A stretch of 64,000 bases of DNA from Martinezella rhizogenes (GTDB taxonomy: Bacteria > Pseudomonadota > Alphaproteobacteria > Rhizobiales > Rhizobiaceae): assembly GCF_000799715.1 (NCBI RefSeq), contig NZ_JUHG01000015.1:310001-374000 (forward strand), written 5' to 3'. How positions within the stretch are numbered: position 1 is the first letter of the stretch; every line of letters starts with the position of its first letter. Below, in pieces: positions 26,045 to 34,826 of the stretch. Under the pieces are notes generated by a model that was given only the letters and a program-made list of their open reading frames with translations, did not search any database and was not told the DNA's origin. Made by a program: the position numbers and the translations under genes.

Positions 26045-26584
26045 TCATCGTATGGCCTCTTTGCCGTTAAATTTACGATGCCGGTCGATCTTCAGCAGAT
26101 CGGCGATGACGGAACGGATTTGTGGCCAGGGATACTCTTCGCTGATGAGGGAGGGTTGCCACTTGGTAACAACGACATGGAGCTTCGCGGTTACGCCGAT
26201 GATCGATTCCGCCGGTGTATTCCACAAGGTTTCCGCCACCTCGTCCTCTACGGCCGATGCACGCCGCTCTTCTTCGAGGGCCTCGCTGTATCCGACTTGC
26301 TTGTCGGCGGCCTGCCAGGCTTCGGGTGCGAGCAGCGGTGAGCCGACCATCGAAATGAGCCTGGTTTCGAGCCCCTGCTGTCGCTGGCATGATTCGATCA
26401 AACGTTGCTGCGCCGCACGCCATTCCTGCCAGATCGTGAACGCGAGATCGTCATTGCAAACGCCCAGGGGTGCTGTGAGCAAGGCGGCGAGCTCCGGATA
26501 TGTGGGTAAAGACGCCGCCACGACGGAATGGAAGTCTCCCCGGGTGACCGGAGGCAAAGTTCTGCTATGGTCGGAATCAGCCAT
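26045..26584 (-). CDS. Hypothetical protein, about 179 residues
   Basis: Not recognised. The protein is soluble, with many charged and Trp residues (FTIWQEWRAAQQRLIESCQ, then YSEALEEERRASAVEDEVAE) and a predicted helical character. The frame starts at 26638, but the ATG at 26584 has GGGAGC eight bases upstream. No signal peptide or membrane segment. It lies alone between the aminotransferase and the Xre regulator genes. Confidence 0.6.
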   Translation of the reverse strand: MADSDHSRTLPPVTRGDFHSVVAASLPTYPELAALLTAPLGVCNDDLAFTIWQEWRAAQQRLIESCQRQQGLETRLISMVGSPLLAPEAWQAADKQVGYSEALEEERRASAVEDEVAETLWNTPAESIIGVTAKLHVVVTKWQPSLISEEYPWPQIRSVIADLLKIDRHRKFNGKEAIR

Positions 26585-26722
26585 GATCCGAGCTCCCGTA
26601 AGCTTGGTTGTGGTTAGATCGGGTAGGTGTTCGCGCACCTACTCGATCGTTAAGCGATAATGTTTCGTACAAAATGATAGAAGTCAATCAGAAAGTTTGT
26701 CTTGAGCAGCAACATACTTACG

Positions 26723-26950
26723 ATGGAGCAATGCCGTGGGGCCCGGGCTATGTTGGGCTGGAGCCAAGCAGAGCTTGCAAAGGCAGCTAACGTCTCTCGT
26801 CAGACCGTCGCTGATTTCGAACGTGGCGCGCATATTCCCATCAGCAACAATCTCGCGAGTATGATTGCGGCCTTTCAGGAGGCCGGAATAGAATTTATCC
26901 GCGAGAATGGCGTCGGTGTTGGCGTTCGCTTCACGAAGCCAATATCGTGA
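26723..26950 (+). CDS. Small Xre-family DNA-binding protein
   Basis: About 75 residues forming little more than one helix-turn-helix: EQCRGARAMLGWSQAELAKA, then ANVSRQTVADFERGAHIP. The C-terminus (GIEFIRENGVGVGVRF) is typical of small rhizobial Cro/C1 proteins. A TTG at 26702 would add seven residues; neither start has a convincing ribosome-binding site. Confidence 0.8.
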   Translation: MEQCRGARAMLGWSQAELAKAANVSRQTVADFERGAHIPISNNLASMIAAFQEAGIEFIRENGVGVGVRFTKPIS

Positions 26951-27020
26951 GGTGGTAAGATGCCACCCGCCAGGGACTATGAAAGCTGCCCTGTTAACAG
27001 TAATGCCACCAGACTCTGGC

Positions 27021-27425
27021 TCACTGCGCAGGAGAAATCAATTCGACGGTCGGAAAATAAGCGCGGTAGCGACTGACATCTCGCGTCAACAGCGGCAGTT
27101 GCTGAACTGCCGCCTGCGCACCGATGAAGAAGTCCGGCAAGACGCCGGTACGCGAACCGCCGGCCCGGCGATATTGCATGAATACCTTGCCCGCAAGAAA
27201 CAGCGCCGCCTGCGGAAATGGACTGATCACCAACGCCGCTTGATCAATGAAGGCATCAAGCGCCTCGATACGCTCGTATCGAACCGCAAGCTCAGCATAG
27301 ACGACATCATTGATAAGCAGTGGACCAGCCAGACTGGCTCTTTCAAGTTGCTCGATCGACCAGTCTGCCCAAACCGGGTCGTTCGTCACGAGATCGAGCA
27401 AGACATTAGTATCGACAAGTGTCAC
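27021..27425 (-). CDS. vapC: PIN-domain ribonuclease toxin (VapC-like)
   Basis: 134 residues. The N-terminus MTLVDTNVLLDLVTND has the first PIN-domain Asp (residue 5); NDVVYAELAVRY carries the conserved Glu; GVLPDFFIGAQAAV and LLTRDVSRYRAYF give the further acidic residues. VapC toxins cut tRNA or rRNA. It overlaps the antitoxin gene upstream by 4 bp, the classic antitoxin-first arrangement. Confidence 0.9.
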   Translation of the reverse strand: MTLVDTNVLLDLVTNDPVWADWSIEQLERASLAGPLLINDVVYAELAVRYERIEALDAFIDQAALVISPFPQAALFLAGKVFMQYRRAGGSRTGVLPDFFIGAQAAVQQLPLLTRDVSRYRAYFPTVELISPAQ

Positions 27426-27655
27426 GTTTCACCACGCGTGAGCGCCATGATCGCGTCAGTTCCGAGCCCTTTTCCGGCATGCCCGCGCAACTTTTGGAAG
27501 CGGCTAATAGGCTTCTTCGCATCAGCCGGTTTCAGCACCACGCTACCGTCCGCGGCACGATAGAAATCAACCTGGCTTCCCGGAACGATCCCCAAAAGAT
27601 CCCGCACGGCCTTCGGAATGGTGACCTGCCCTTTCGCAGTAACTGTCGTCGTCAT
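27422..27655 (-). CDS. vapB: AbrB/MazE-fold antitoxin (VapB-like)
   Basis: 77 residues. The swapped-hairpin DNA-binding domain is TTTVTAKGQVTIPKAVRDLL, then GIVPGSQVDFY. The C-terminal part (KPISRFQKLRGHAGKGLGTD) would bind and neutralise the PIN toxin. It should repress its own promoter. Confidence 0.9.
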   Translation of the reverse strand: MTTTVTAKGQVTIPKAVRDLLGIVPGSQVDFYRAADGSVVLKPADAKKPISRFQKLRGHAGKGLGTDAIMALTRGET

Positions 27656-28135
27656 GATGAAAACCTTGTAATACCACTGCTGCCATAGGTATTACTTTCT
27701 GACTTCGATTTCAAGCATGATAGGGCTCGATGTTGAATTCCGTTCGAAATTTATCCAGTTTGCCATCTTGCCGTGACCCAGCGACCATCATCAAAAAATA
27801 ATGCTTTCGTCGCCTTGCCTAAACCGGCTTTGGTCAGCGCGCCGCAGGAATAATATGTCATATATGAAATATTATGTATGCTGATGGCGGAAGGCCCTCA
27901 ATTCTACAGCGGTAGCGTCAGCCACTTCGGGGCGAAAATAAAACTGCGATCGGATAAATCGGGCGAACCCTTCAAAATCGAGGGATGCTAAGTGTCAAAG
28001 TTTCCACGCAAAATGACGGCCAAGTAACAACTGGCGGTTTCGGCGGTGTTGAATTGCGTGCAAGATTCACCTGATTTGCCATCTCGCCATGACCCGGCGG
28101 CTGCAATGAAAATCAATGTTTTTCATTGCCTTGTC
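27656..28135. other. Intergenic, no gene; first copy and most of second copy of a diverged direct repeat
   Basis: No supported reading frame. The stretch holds one copy (27731-27840) and most of a second copy (from 28047) of an imperfect repeat listed separately. The rest shows nothing I recognise. Confidence 0.4.
27731..27840 (+). repeat. Diverged direct repeat, copy A
   Basis: About 110 bases that align with 28047-28158. Shared blocks include TGTTGAATT, TTTGCCATCT and TGACCC at matching spacing. Function unknown; it may mark a duplication or a decayed element. Confidence 0.5.
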
Positions 28136-28158
28136 TCAAGCTTGGCCTAGTCGGCACC
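28047..28158 (+). repeat. Diverged direct repeat, copy B
   Basis: Second copy, 316 bases from copy A. Its right part runs into the 3' end of the truncated small secreted-protein gene (28136-28345), suggesting that this repeat is the junction at which that gene was cut. Confidence 0.5.
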
Positions 28159-28345
28159 AAGCAGAAAACCGGGTCAATTCATGGCGGAATCCAACAGCCA
28201 TGTCCATGCCAAGCATTGCATCCATTTGCATGATGCCCGAGGCCGCCATCGCGGTCTCTGCCATGCCGACACTCACGGGGCCAAGGACGACCCCGAGTAT
28301 TGCGAAAACGCAAAGCAGACGTTGAATGGCGGCGGCGAATTTCAT
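28136..28345 (-). pseudogene. Truncated small secreted protein of the copper locus
   Basis: The ATG at 28345 opens a signal peptide (MKFAAAIQRLLCVFAILGVV), then AMAASGIMQMDAMLGMDM, the start of a Met-rich, probably metal-related periplasmic protein. After about 50 residues the sequence becomes non-Met-rich (GFRHELTRFSAW) and stops. This coincides with repeat copy B, so the 3' part looks replaced. It is divergent from copZ. Confidence 0.45.
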
Positions 28346-28435
28346 GCACCTATATTGGCATGCGGTTTTAGCCGACGGAAGCGGGCTCACGAAGATTTGT
28401 AATTCAGGGGCATGTGACAAAACGGCTTTGGGGCC

Positions 28436-28466
28436 TTGACCTTCCCATGGTGGGAAGCCCCACATG
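28436..28466 (+). promoter_or_regulatory. CueR-type operator/promoter of copZ
   Basis: A -35-like TTGACC at 28436-28441 is followed by the dyad CTTCCCATGGTGGGAAG and, at the 19-bp spacing typical of MerR-family promoters, CACATG at 28461-28466. An almost identical site precedes copA. It should be activated by copper-bound CueR (33621-34088). Confidence 0.8.
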
Positions 28467-28494
28467 TCAGTGGTCACAAATTACGGAGACCACC

Positions 28495-28698
28495 ATGTAC
28501 GAGTTCGATATTCAGAATATGACCTGTGGTCATTGCGCAAGCACGGTTGAAAAGGCAATCAATGCTGCTGATCCGGAAGCCTCCGCCAGTATCGACCTTG
28601 GCGCCAAGACTGCCAAGGTCGAAACAAAGCTCGATCCGGTGGCAATCAATGCTGCTATCGAGAACGCTGGCTATCCCTCCAGCTTCAAGCAAATTTGA
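28495..28698 (+). CDS. copZ: Copper chaperone (HMA domain, CopZ)
   Basis: A 67-residue heavy-metal-associated domain with the Cu(I)-binding motif MTCGHCASTVEKAI. The frame begins at 28414, but the ATG at 28495 is preceded by GGAG and gives the standard size. CopZ carries Cu(I) in the cytoplasm to CopA or CueR. Its own CueR-type promoter lies immediately upstream, and a stem-loop (28707-28731) follows. Confidence 0.95.
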   Translation: MYEFDIQNMTCGHCASTVEKAINAADPEASASIDLGAKTAKVETKLDPVAINAAIENAGYPSSFKQI

Positions 28699-28706
28699 TG
28701 CCCGGT

Positions 28707-28731
28707 GGCGGAGTGCTTTCAGCGCTCCGCC
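28707..28731 (+). terminator. Stem-loop after copZ
   Basis: A 10-bp stem with one G-U pair (28707-28716 with 28722-28731, loop TTTCA) starts 8 bases past the copZ stop. No T tract follows. A probable terminator of the one-gene copZ transcript. Confidence 0.55.
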
Positions 28732-28972
28732 TGTAGCGTCCTCGTATTCGGCCGAATGCAAGTGGCTTGGTCTATTTCGTTTTCGACCAGGTCTCGGATC
28801 TCGACACCTCCTACTTTCCATACAGCGAGTTGGAAAAGAACCGCGAACCGATCGCTCGCTTTGGGTCCGGCTTGAAAGCGATACGGGCGATAGCAAGCTC
28901 CTTGACACGTTGATCACGGTCAAAAACGGATGCGCTCCAGGGGAGTAACCGGGGCGCATCTATCCGTGCACG

Positions 28973-30445
28973 TCAGGCCTCGTAGCCGACATATGTCATC
29001 ATCCCGCTCACCATGTGGTAGAGATGATGGCAATGGAATGGCCAGTGGCCCGGATTGTGAGCGTCAAAGGCGATCGTGACCTGTGACATCATGGGAAGCA
29101 GCACGGTGTCTCGAAACGCCCCATTCGTCTTCTGGCCATTGATGCCAACCACCTGGAAGTGATGCCCGTGCAGGTGCATTGGATGGGACATCATCGACAT
29201 GTTGCTGATCGCCATTTCGACGTGGTCTCCCGGAAACACGTTAAGAGGCGCGCCATCGATACTCCAGGTATATTTGGCCATATCGCCGGTGAGATTCACC
29301 TTAAAAGCCTTGTCGGCATGTCGATCCGCGACCGACTTCAATGGTCGCAGTCGCTGTTCGAGATCAAGCGTTAGCACGGGACCATCGGCCTCCCCGACTG
29401 TTGCGACTTTTGAGATTGTCGCGTCTGGGGTGGCCAAGATGATCCCGGTCCGTTGACGAGCGCCCTCGCGCAGGGCGAGGATCGGGAAAGCACCGCCCTC
29501 TTTTGGAATTTCCAGTCTGAGATCGAGACGCTGCCCCATGGAGACCGGGAACCGCGTGCCTTTGACTGGCTCAACGTCTTGACCATCGACGGCAATCAAC
29601 GAAGCTTCGATTTGACCGGTATCGATGGCAAACGCCGTCGCCGCTGCTCCATTGATCAACCGGAGGCGGACCCGACCGCCCTTCTCGATCTTGAAGACTT
29701 CAGGATCGTCGAGGGTGCGGTCATTCGCGAGATACGCGTCATATTCGATGTCGTTAATGTCCATTGCACCCATCGACATTCCACCACCCATGTCCATCTT
29801 CATGGCACCGCCGCTCATATCCATTTTCATCATGCCGCCCATATCGTGGCCTGACATGTCCATTCCATCGCCGCTGTCGCTTTTTTTCAAACCAGCCAGC
29901 AGTTCCTCGGGAGACTTGAACGAGAAATCATGCAGCAGGACGACGACCTCTTGCTCGTCGCGTTGTTTGTCTTCAGCGGTGCGAACGATCAACGGGGCGG
30001 CCAGGAGGCTTTGTTCCTGCAGGGTATGGGCGTGCATCCAATGCGTTCCGCCCGCCCCTAAATGGAAATTATAGCGGCGAACTTCACCGGGCTTGATAGG
30101 CGCGGCCGGGTTATCGGGAACACCGTCCATTTCCCAAGGCGGGGTCAGTCCATGCCAGTGAATGAGCGTTGGGGCGTCGATCCGGCTCGTGAGTTCGACA
30201 TCGAAGGTGGTGTCCGCCTCAAGGATCAGGCCTGACGAGCCATCGGGGCGCGTCAGGCCAAGGACATTTGCCGCCTTGCCGTTCACCTCAATCGTTCTCT
30301 TCACGATGTTGAGCTTTTGCGGGGAGCCGATGGGATGGATAACGGTGTTCGCTTCTGCTCGCGTAAGCTGAGGGTTGATTGTTGTGAGCGCCCCAAATGC
30401 GGCGGCTCCGGTCATCATCCGGGAAAGGAATTCTCGACGATACAT
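28973..30445 (-). CDS. Periplasmic multicopper oxidase (CueO/CopA-type)
   Basis: 490 residues. The N-terminus (YRREFLSRMMTGAAAFGAL) is a Tat-type signal. The copper sites are HWHG, HWMHAH, HPMHLHGHHFQ and the final HCHHLYHMVSGM, so all four copper-binding motifs are present. Residues about 198-230 form a Met- and Gly-rich insert (repeated KMDM/GGMS units), as in CueO, likely for Cu(I) capture. It oxidises Cu(I) to Cu(II) in the periplasm. It is on the opposite strand from copZ and copA, downstream of the small secreted-protein gene. Confidence 0.93.
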   Translation of the reverse strand: MYRREFLSRMMTGAAAFGALTTINPQLTRAEANTVIHPIGSPQKLNIVKRTIEVNGKAANVLGLTRPDGSSGLILEADTTFDVELTSRIDAPTLIHWHGLTPPWEMDGVPDNPAAPIKPGEVRRYNFHLGAGGTHWMHAHTLQEQSLLAAPLIVRTAEDKQRDEQEVVVLLHDFSFKSPEELLAGLKKSDSGDGMDMSGHDMGGMMKMDMSGGAMKMDMGGGMSMGAMDINDIEYDAYLANDRTLDDPEVFKIEKGGRVRLRLINGAAATAFAIDTGQIEASLIAVDGQDVEPVKGTRFPVSMGQRLDLRLEIPKEGGAFPILALREGARQRTGIILATPDATISKVATVGEADGPVLTLDLEQRLRPLKSVADRHADKAFKVNLTGDMAKYTWSIDGAPLNVFPGDHVEMAISNMSMMSHPMHLHGHHFQVVGINGQKTNGAFRDTVLLPMMSQVTIAFDAHNPGHWPFHCHHLYHMVSGMMTYVGYEA

Positions 30446-30518
30446 GTGTGTGGTCCGGTTTCTATGTCGGCGCGCGGCCGATCAATGCTGTAAGGCGCGA
30501 AGCGCCAACGAAGAAACG

Positions 30519-30887
30519 TCAGACGTTCAAACGAGGTGGATCGAGCGCAGGCCGAACGGACTGTCCGGCCAATATTGTCGATCTCGCATCATACGTCACC
30601 GACCGGAAATCAAACCGAACGGCGGATATGGATGGGCCGGCGTTCGCGGCGCAAGTCGAGCAAATCGAGACGCAACACAAACCAGCAGCCAAGGGTGGTG
30701 AAGCTGGGTGTTTGTGAAAAGCTGTCACGTTGCCATGGCTGTCAGACACGAGTTGATGACTATCCGAAAGATGGTCGCAGTTTGCGGACGCATGTGACGT
30801 TGAGAACGGCGCAAACGCCATCGCGACGGCCAGCACGACCATCGCCAGCAATCGTGTCCAAGCCTCGTTCCTATTCATCAACGACAT
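30519..30887 (-). CDS. Small secreted protein, hypothetical (copper locus)
   Basis: 122 residues. A signal peptide (WTRLLAMVVLAVAMAFAPFS) is followed by a Cys- and His-containing segment: CDHLSDSHQLVSDSHG, then HKHPASPPLAAGLCCVSICS. This resembles small DUF2946-like proteins found next to copper genes; a periplasmic metal-binding role is plausible. It is 73 bp upstream of the multicopper oxidase on the same strand, so the two probably form an operon. Confidence 0.65.
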   Translation of the reverse strand: MSLMNRNEAWTRLLAMVVLAVAMAFAPFSTSHASANCDHLSDSHQLVSDSHGNVTAFHKHPASPPLAAGLCCVSICSTCAANAGPSISAVRFDFRSVTYDARSTILAGQSVRPALDPPRLNV

Positions 30888-31020
30888 GTCGCCATTCTAT
30901 TATGGACGTAGCACGACAGTAATCACGTTTACTTTATCGGCTTTGATCTGGGTCAAGCAATGCTCCGTCGGTTGGGCTGGCGGAGAAAATTTGGAGATGT
31001 CTTGCCCGGAGAAAAGGCTC

Positions 31021-31051
31021 TTGACCTTCCCATCGTGGGAAGGATTACATG
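31021..31051 (+). promoter_or_regulatory. CueR-type operator/promoter of copA
   Basis: TTGACC at 31021-31026, the dyad CTTCCCATCGTGGGAAG, and TACATG at 31046-31051 with 19-bp spacing. It closely matches the copZ site. The copA start follows 28 bp downstream. Confidence 0.82.
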
Positions 31052-31079
31052 TATGTGCAGTTCAATTAGGGATCGTCCC

Positions 31080-33560
31080 ATGACTGCATTACCTCAAATC
31101 GAAAAATCCAACGTTTCGCCCATCCCGACCGAGTTCGGGATTGAAGGAATGTCCTGTGCATCGTGCGTCGTCCGCGTAGAGAAGGCGATCAAAGCCGTTC
31201 GCGGGGTCGACGCCGCATCCGTCAATCTGGCGACCGAACGAGCGACCGTCACCTTTAAGGATGCCGTCGATACGGTCGCAGTTTTACAGGCTATTGAAGG
31301 TGCCGGTTACGAAGCAAAGCTCCAAACGCAAGAACTGCTTATTGAGGGGATGACGTGCGCATCCTGTGTGTCGCGCGTTGAACGCGCTCTGAAAGCGATC
31401 CCTGGCGTGACCGAGGCCAATGTCAACCTGGCGACAGAAAAGGCAACGGTGCGCTTCGTCTCGGCAGCGACATCCGCCGAAGAATTGTCCGCAGCCATCC
31501 GCAATGCGGGCTATGAGGCAAAAGTCGCTGTCAACGTTGCTTCCGACGACCAAGACGCTCGACGGGATGTTGAAATTCGCTCGCTCGGTAGACAACTCCT
31601 TCTCTCCGCCGCTTTAACGCTGCCGTTGTTCATCGTGGAGATGGGCTCGCATTTCATTCCGGGTGTTCATGCGTTCATCATGGACACTATCGGCATGAAC
31701 GAGAGTCTGTATGTTCAGTTCGTGCTGGCAACCATCGTTTTGTTTGGACCTGGACTCCGATTTTTCCGGAAGGGAGTACCAAACCTTCTGCGATGGGCTC
31801 CGGACATGAACTCGCTGGTCGTTCTCGGTACATCCGCCGCCTGGGCCTATTCAGTCGTCGCCACGTTTGCACCGACCGCTCTGCCCGCGGGAACAGTGAA
31901 TGTCTACTACGAGGCTGCTGCTGTCATTGTGACCCTGATCCTTCTCGGTCGGTACCTTGAGGCTCGCGCGAAAGGCAAGACCAGCCAGGCAATCAAAAGG
32001 CTACTTGGTCTGCAGGCGAAGACGGCCTTCGTTGATCGTGGCGATGAGTTTGTGGAGATCCAGATCAGCGACGTGATCGTTGGCGATGTCATTCGCATCC
32101 GCCCGGGCGAAAAGGTGCCCGTCGACGGTATCGTCGTCTCGGGTGGTTCGTATGTCGATGAAGCCATGATCACGGGTGAGCCGGTCCCGGTTCTCAAGTC
32201 AGAGGATAGCGAGGTGGTCGGCGGCACTATCAACAAAACCGGCTCCTTCACGTTCCGGGCAACGAAGGTTGGAAGCGATACCCTGTTGGCCCAGATCATC
32301 AAGATGGTCGAGGCGGCTCAGGGGTCGAAGCTGCCGATACAAACCCTCGTCGACAAGGTGACCGGCTGGTTTGTTCCCGCCGTGATCTTGGCAGCAGCCC
32401 TGACGTTTGGCGCCTGGATGCTGCTTGGACCATCACCGGCCCTGAGCTTTGCATTGGTAAACGCCGTCGCCGTGCTGATTATCGCCTGTCCCTGCGCGAT
32501 GGGATTGGCCACACCGACTTCGATCATGGTCGGTACCGGCCGGGCGGCTGAACTGGGAATCCTGTTCCGCAAGGGCGAGGCATTGCAGAGCTTGAGGGAG
32601 ATCGAGATCATCGCCATAGACAAGACCGGTACTTTGACGAAAGGGAAACCGGAACTCACGGACTTTCGGGTTTCGCAGGCCTTCGACCATGACGCAGTGC
32701 TTTCCTGGGTCGCCAGCCTCGAAGCCCTTTCGGAGCACCCAATTGCGGAAGCAATCGTTGCCGCCGGAAAAGCGAATGGTCTTCCGACGTTGGAAGTCTC
32801 CGCGTTCGAGGCAACTCCGGGATTTGGTGTGAGCGGAATTGTCGCCGGTCACAAGGTTCTCGTCGGTGCCGACCGCGCTTTGGTTCGCGAAGGTATCAGT
32901 GTGACCAGCTTCGCAAGCATGGCAGCTGATCTCGGCCGCGAAGGCAAATCTCCGCTCTACGCTGCGGTTGATGGTCAGCTGGCGGCGATCATCGCGGTAT
33001 CCGATCCAATCAAGGAAACAACGCCTGCCGCCATCGCAGCGCTGCACGCCCAAGGTCTGAAGGTAGCAATGATTACCGGCGACAATCGCCGCACGGCAGA
33101 GGCAATTGCCGCGAAATTGGGTATCGATCACGTTGTTGCGGAGGTGCTACCGGACGGCAAAGTCGAAGCCGTGAAACAACTTCGCAAAAATGGCCAGAAA
33201 GTTGCCTTTATCGGCGATGGCATCAACGACGCCCCTGCTCTATCCGAAGCTGACGTGGGCTTGGCGGTCGGTACGGGCACCGACATCGCCATCGAGAGTG
33301 CGGACGTCGTGCTGATGTCGGGCGATCTAACCGGTGTGGTCCGCGCTATCGCCTTGAGCCGGACAACGATCCAGAACATCAAGCAGAACCTGTTCTGGGC
33401 CTTTGCCTACAACGTCAGCCTCGTGCCGGTCGCGGCGGGTGTCCTGTATCCCGTCAATGGCACCCTGCTCTCGCCCATTTTCGCTGCGGGTGCGATGGCG
33501 ATGTCCAGCGTTTTCGTCCTCGGAAACGCGCTTCGTCTGCGCCGCTACCAAGCCAACTGA
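31080..33560 (+). CDS. copA: Cu(I)-exporting P1B-type ATPase (CopA)
   Basis: About 826 residues. Two N-terminal HMA domains have GMSCASC (Cys26/Cys29) and GMTCASC (Cys93/Cys96). Then follow the membrane helices, the actuator motif (TGEPVPV), the transmembrane CPC (Cys470-Pro-Cys472), the phosphorylation site Asp514 in DKTGTLTKG, SEHPIAEAI and GDGINDAPAL. It exports Cu(I) from the cytoplasm. The frame extends to 30960, but the ATG at 31080 lies just downstream of the CueR-type promoter. The cueR gene follows on the same strand. Confidence 0.96.
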   Translation: MTALPQIEKSNVSPIPTEFGIEGMSCASCVVRVEKAIKAVRGVDAASVNLATERATVTFKDAVDTVAVLQAIEGAGYEAKLQTQELLIEGMTCASCVSRVERALKAIPGVTEANVNLATEKATVRFVSAATSAEELSAAIRNAGYEAKVAVNVASDDQDARRDVEIRSLGRQLLLSAALTLPLFIVEMGSHFIPGVHAFIMDTIGMNESLYVQFVLATIVLFGPGLRFFRKGVPNLLRWAPDMNSLVVLGTSAAWAYSVVATFAPTALPAGTVNVYYEAAAVIVTLILLGRYLEARAKGKTSQAIKRLLGLQAKTAFVDRGDEFVEIQISDVIVGDVIRIRPGEKVPVDGIVVSGGSYVDEAMITGEPVPVLKSEDSEVVGGTINKTGSFTFRATKVGSDTLLAQIIKMVEAAQGSKLPIQTLVDKVTGWFVPAVILAAALTFGAWMLLGPSPALSFALVNAVAVLIIACPCAMGLATPTSIMVGTGRAAELGILFRKGEALQSLREIEIIAIDKTGTLTKGKPELTDFRVSQAFDHDAVLSWVASLEALSEHPIAEAIVAAGKANGLPTLEVSAFEATPGFGVSGIVAGHKVLVGADRALVREGISVTSFASMAADLGREGKSPLYAAVDGQLAAIIAVSDPIKETTPAAIAALHAQGLKVAMITGDNRRTAEAIAAKLGIDHVVAEVLPDGKVEAVKQLRKNGQKVAFIGDGINDAPALSEADVGLAVGTGTDIAIESADVVLMSGDLTGVVRAIALSRTTIQNIKQNLFWAFAYNVSLVPVAAGVLYPVNGTLLSPIFAAGAMAMSSVFVLGNALRLRRYQAN

Positions 33561-33620
33561 TGACAGAGCTGCACCAAGGGGTCCCCTCGATGCAGCTCCC
33601 TTGCAATGAGGAGAAATGAG

Positions 33621-34088
33621 ATGAACATCGGACAAGCAGCGAAAACCAGCGGCGTGTCAGCGAAAATGATCCGGTACTATGAGCAGATCAAGCTGATCAC
33701 GCCCGCGCATCGCACCGAATCCAGCTATCGCACCTACAGCGACAACGACATCCACACACTTCGCTTCATTCGTCGCGCTCGCGATCTCGGGTTTTCGGTG
33801 GAGCAGATGAAAACGTTGCTCGCTCTTTGGCGTGATCGATCACGGGCGAGCGCAGACGTCAAAAGCATCGCGTTGGAGCATATTGCCGAGCTTGAACGTA
33901 AAGCCGCTGCGATCCAGGCAATGACGAAAACATTGAAACATCTGGCCAATAACTGCCATGGTGACGAGCGCCCCGATTGTCCGATCATCGAGGAGATCGC
34001 GAACGCGGGCATGGCAGACGATGGCCTGCCTTCCATCAATGCTCGATTTGGCGTGAACGGCATGAGGACTGAACAATCTACCCGATAA
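33621..34088 (+). CDS. cueR: MerR-family copper-responsive regulator (CueR)
   Basis: 155 residues. The N-terminal MerR helix-turn-helix (NIGQAAKTSGVSAKMIRYYE) is followed by a long dimerisation helix and the metal-binding loop. Cys112 and Cys120 (NNCHGDERPDCPI) coincide with the CueR Cu(I) ligands of Escherichia coli. The ATG at 33621 is preceded by GAGGAG. It is 60 bp after copA and should activate the copA and copZ promoters. Confidence 0.94.
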   Translation: MNIGQAAKTSGVSAKMIRYYEQIKLITPAHRTESSYRTYSDNDIHTLRFIRRARDLGFSVEQMKTLLALWRDRSRASADVKSIALEHIAELERKAAAIQAMTKTLKHLANNCHGDERPDCPIIEEIANAGMADDGLPSINARFGVNGMRTEQSTR

Positions 34089-34228
34089 CCGCCGCAGGCT
34101 GGTATTCCTGTTGAAAAGACCGGCTAGCCCGCGACCGATTTTCACACCTCCGAGGGCAGTAAAGCTGCTCAATCGGCCGTTTGGCGAGACGTACGAGCCT
34201 GCGTCGTTTGGCCCGTAGATTCAACTTC

Positions 34229-34774
34229 TCAATCGGGCATTCTGTATCTCGAATGACACGTCGTACACGTTTGCAACATAAGGTGAAACGCATGCTCGGC
34301 CGGTAGGGAGGACAGTTGCGCCTCGCTCTGAACATGGATGCCGAGCGGTCCACCACCCATCGGCTCGCCTGGTTTCATACGCATGCTATCTGTCATTGGT
34401 CCCAGATTCTTGTCCGCGTCAGCGCCAAGAGCAGTGGCATAAGCATTCAAGTCATTCGCAAGGCTATCAAACCGCTCGCGTTCTTCGATAATGTTTGGTT
34501 TTGCCTTCGATCTGGGGTCGGCGGCCTCGTTTGCAAAATGGCCGATGAGGACGTCTCCAGATTTGTCGCGAATTGTCTCAGCTGCCCGCTTGAACTCTGC
34601 CGACGCGTATGTCGTCGGCTCCTTGAACATTCCTGAAATCGTTTTTGCGGCTGCGGCGATCGCCTTCATGTCGGCCTGCCTCAGCACGACGACGTCCTGT
34701 GCGGCTGTGACTGTCGGCCAAAGCACAAGGCTAAATATGACTGCATAAAATGAAAGGGCGGACTTCATTTTCAT
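34229..34774 (-). CDS. Cytochrome c' / c556-type periplasmic haem protein
   Basis: 181 residues. A signal peptide (MKMKSALSFYAVIFSLVLWP) is followed by a four-helix-bundle pattern and a single C-terminal haem site, CTTCHSRYR, as in cytochromes c'. The Met in MKAIAAAAKTISGMF may serve as or replace the distal ligand. It may bind NO or transfer electrons; its place beside the copper genes may reflect protection against copper or nitrosative stress, which is inference. Confidence 0.88.
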   Translation of the reverse strand: MKMKSALSFYAVIFSLVLWPTVTAAQDVVVLRQADMKAIAAAAKTISGMFKEPTTYASAEFKRAAETIRDKSGDVLIGHFANEAADPRSKAKPNIIEERERFDSLANDLNAYATALGADADKNLGPMTDSMRMKPGEPMGGGPLGIHVQSEAQLSSLPAEHAFHLMLQTCTTCHSRYRMPD

Positions 34775-34826
34775 TGGTCTCGTTGTGGGAACAGTGACTT
34801 TGCTAATGGCTCGCGCGAGCGTTGCT

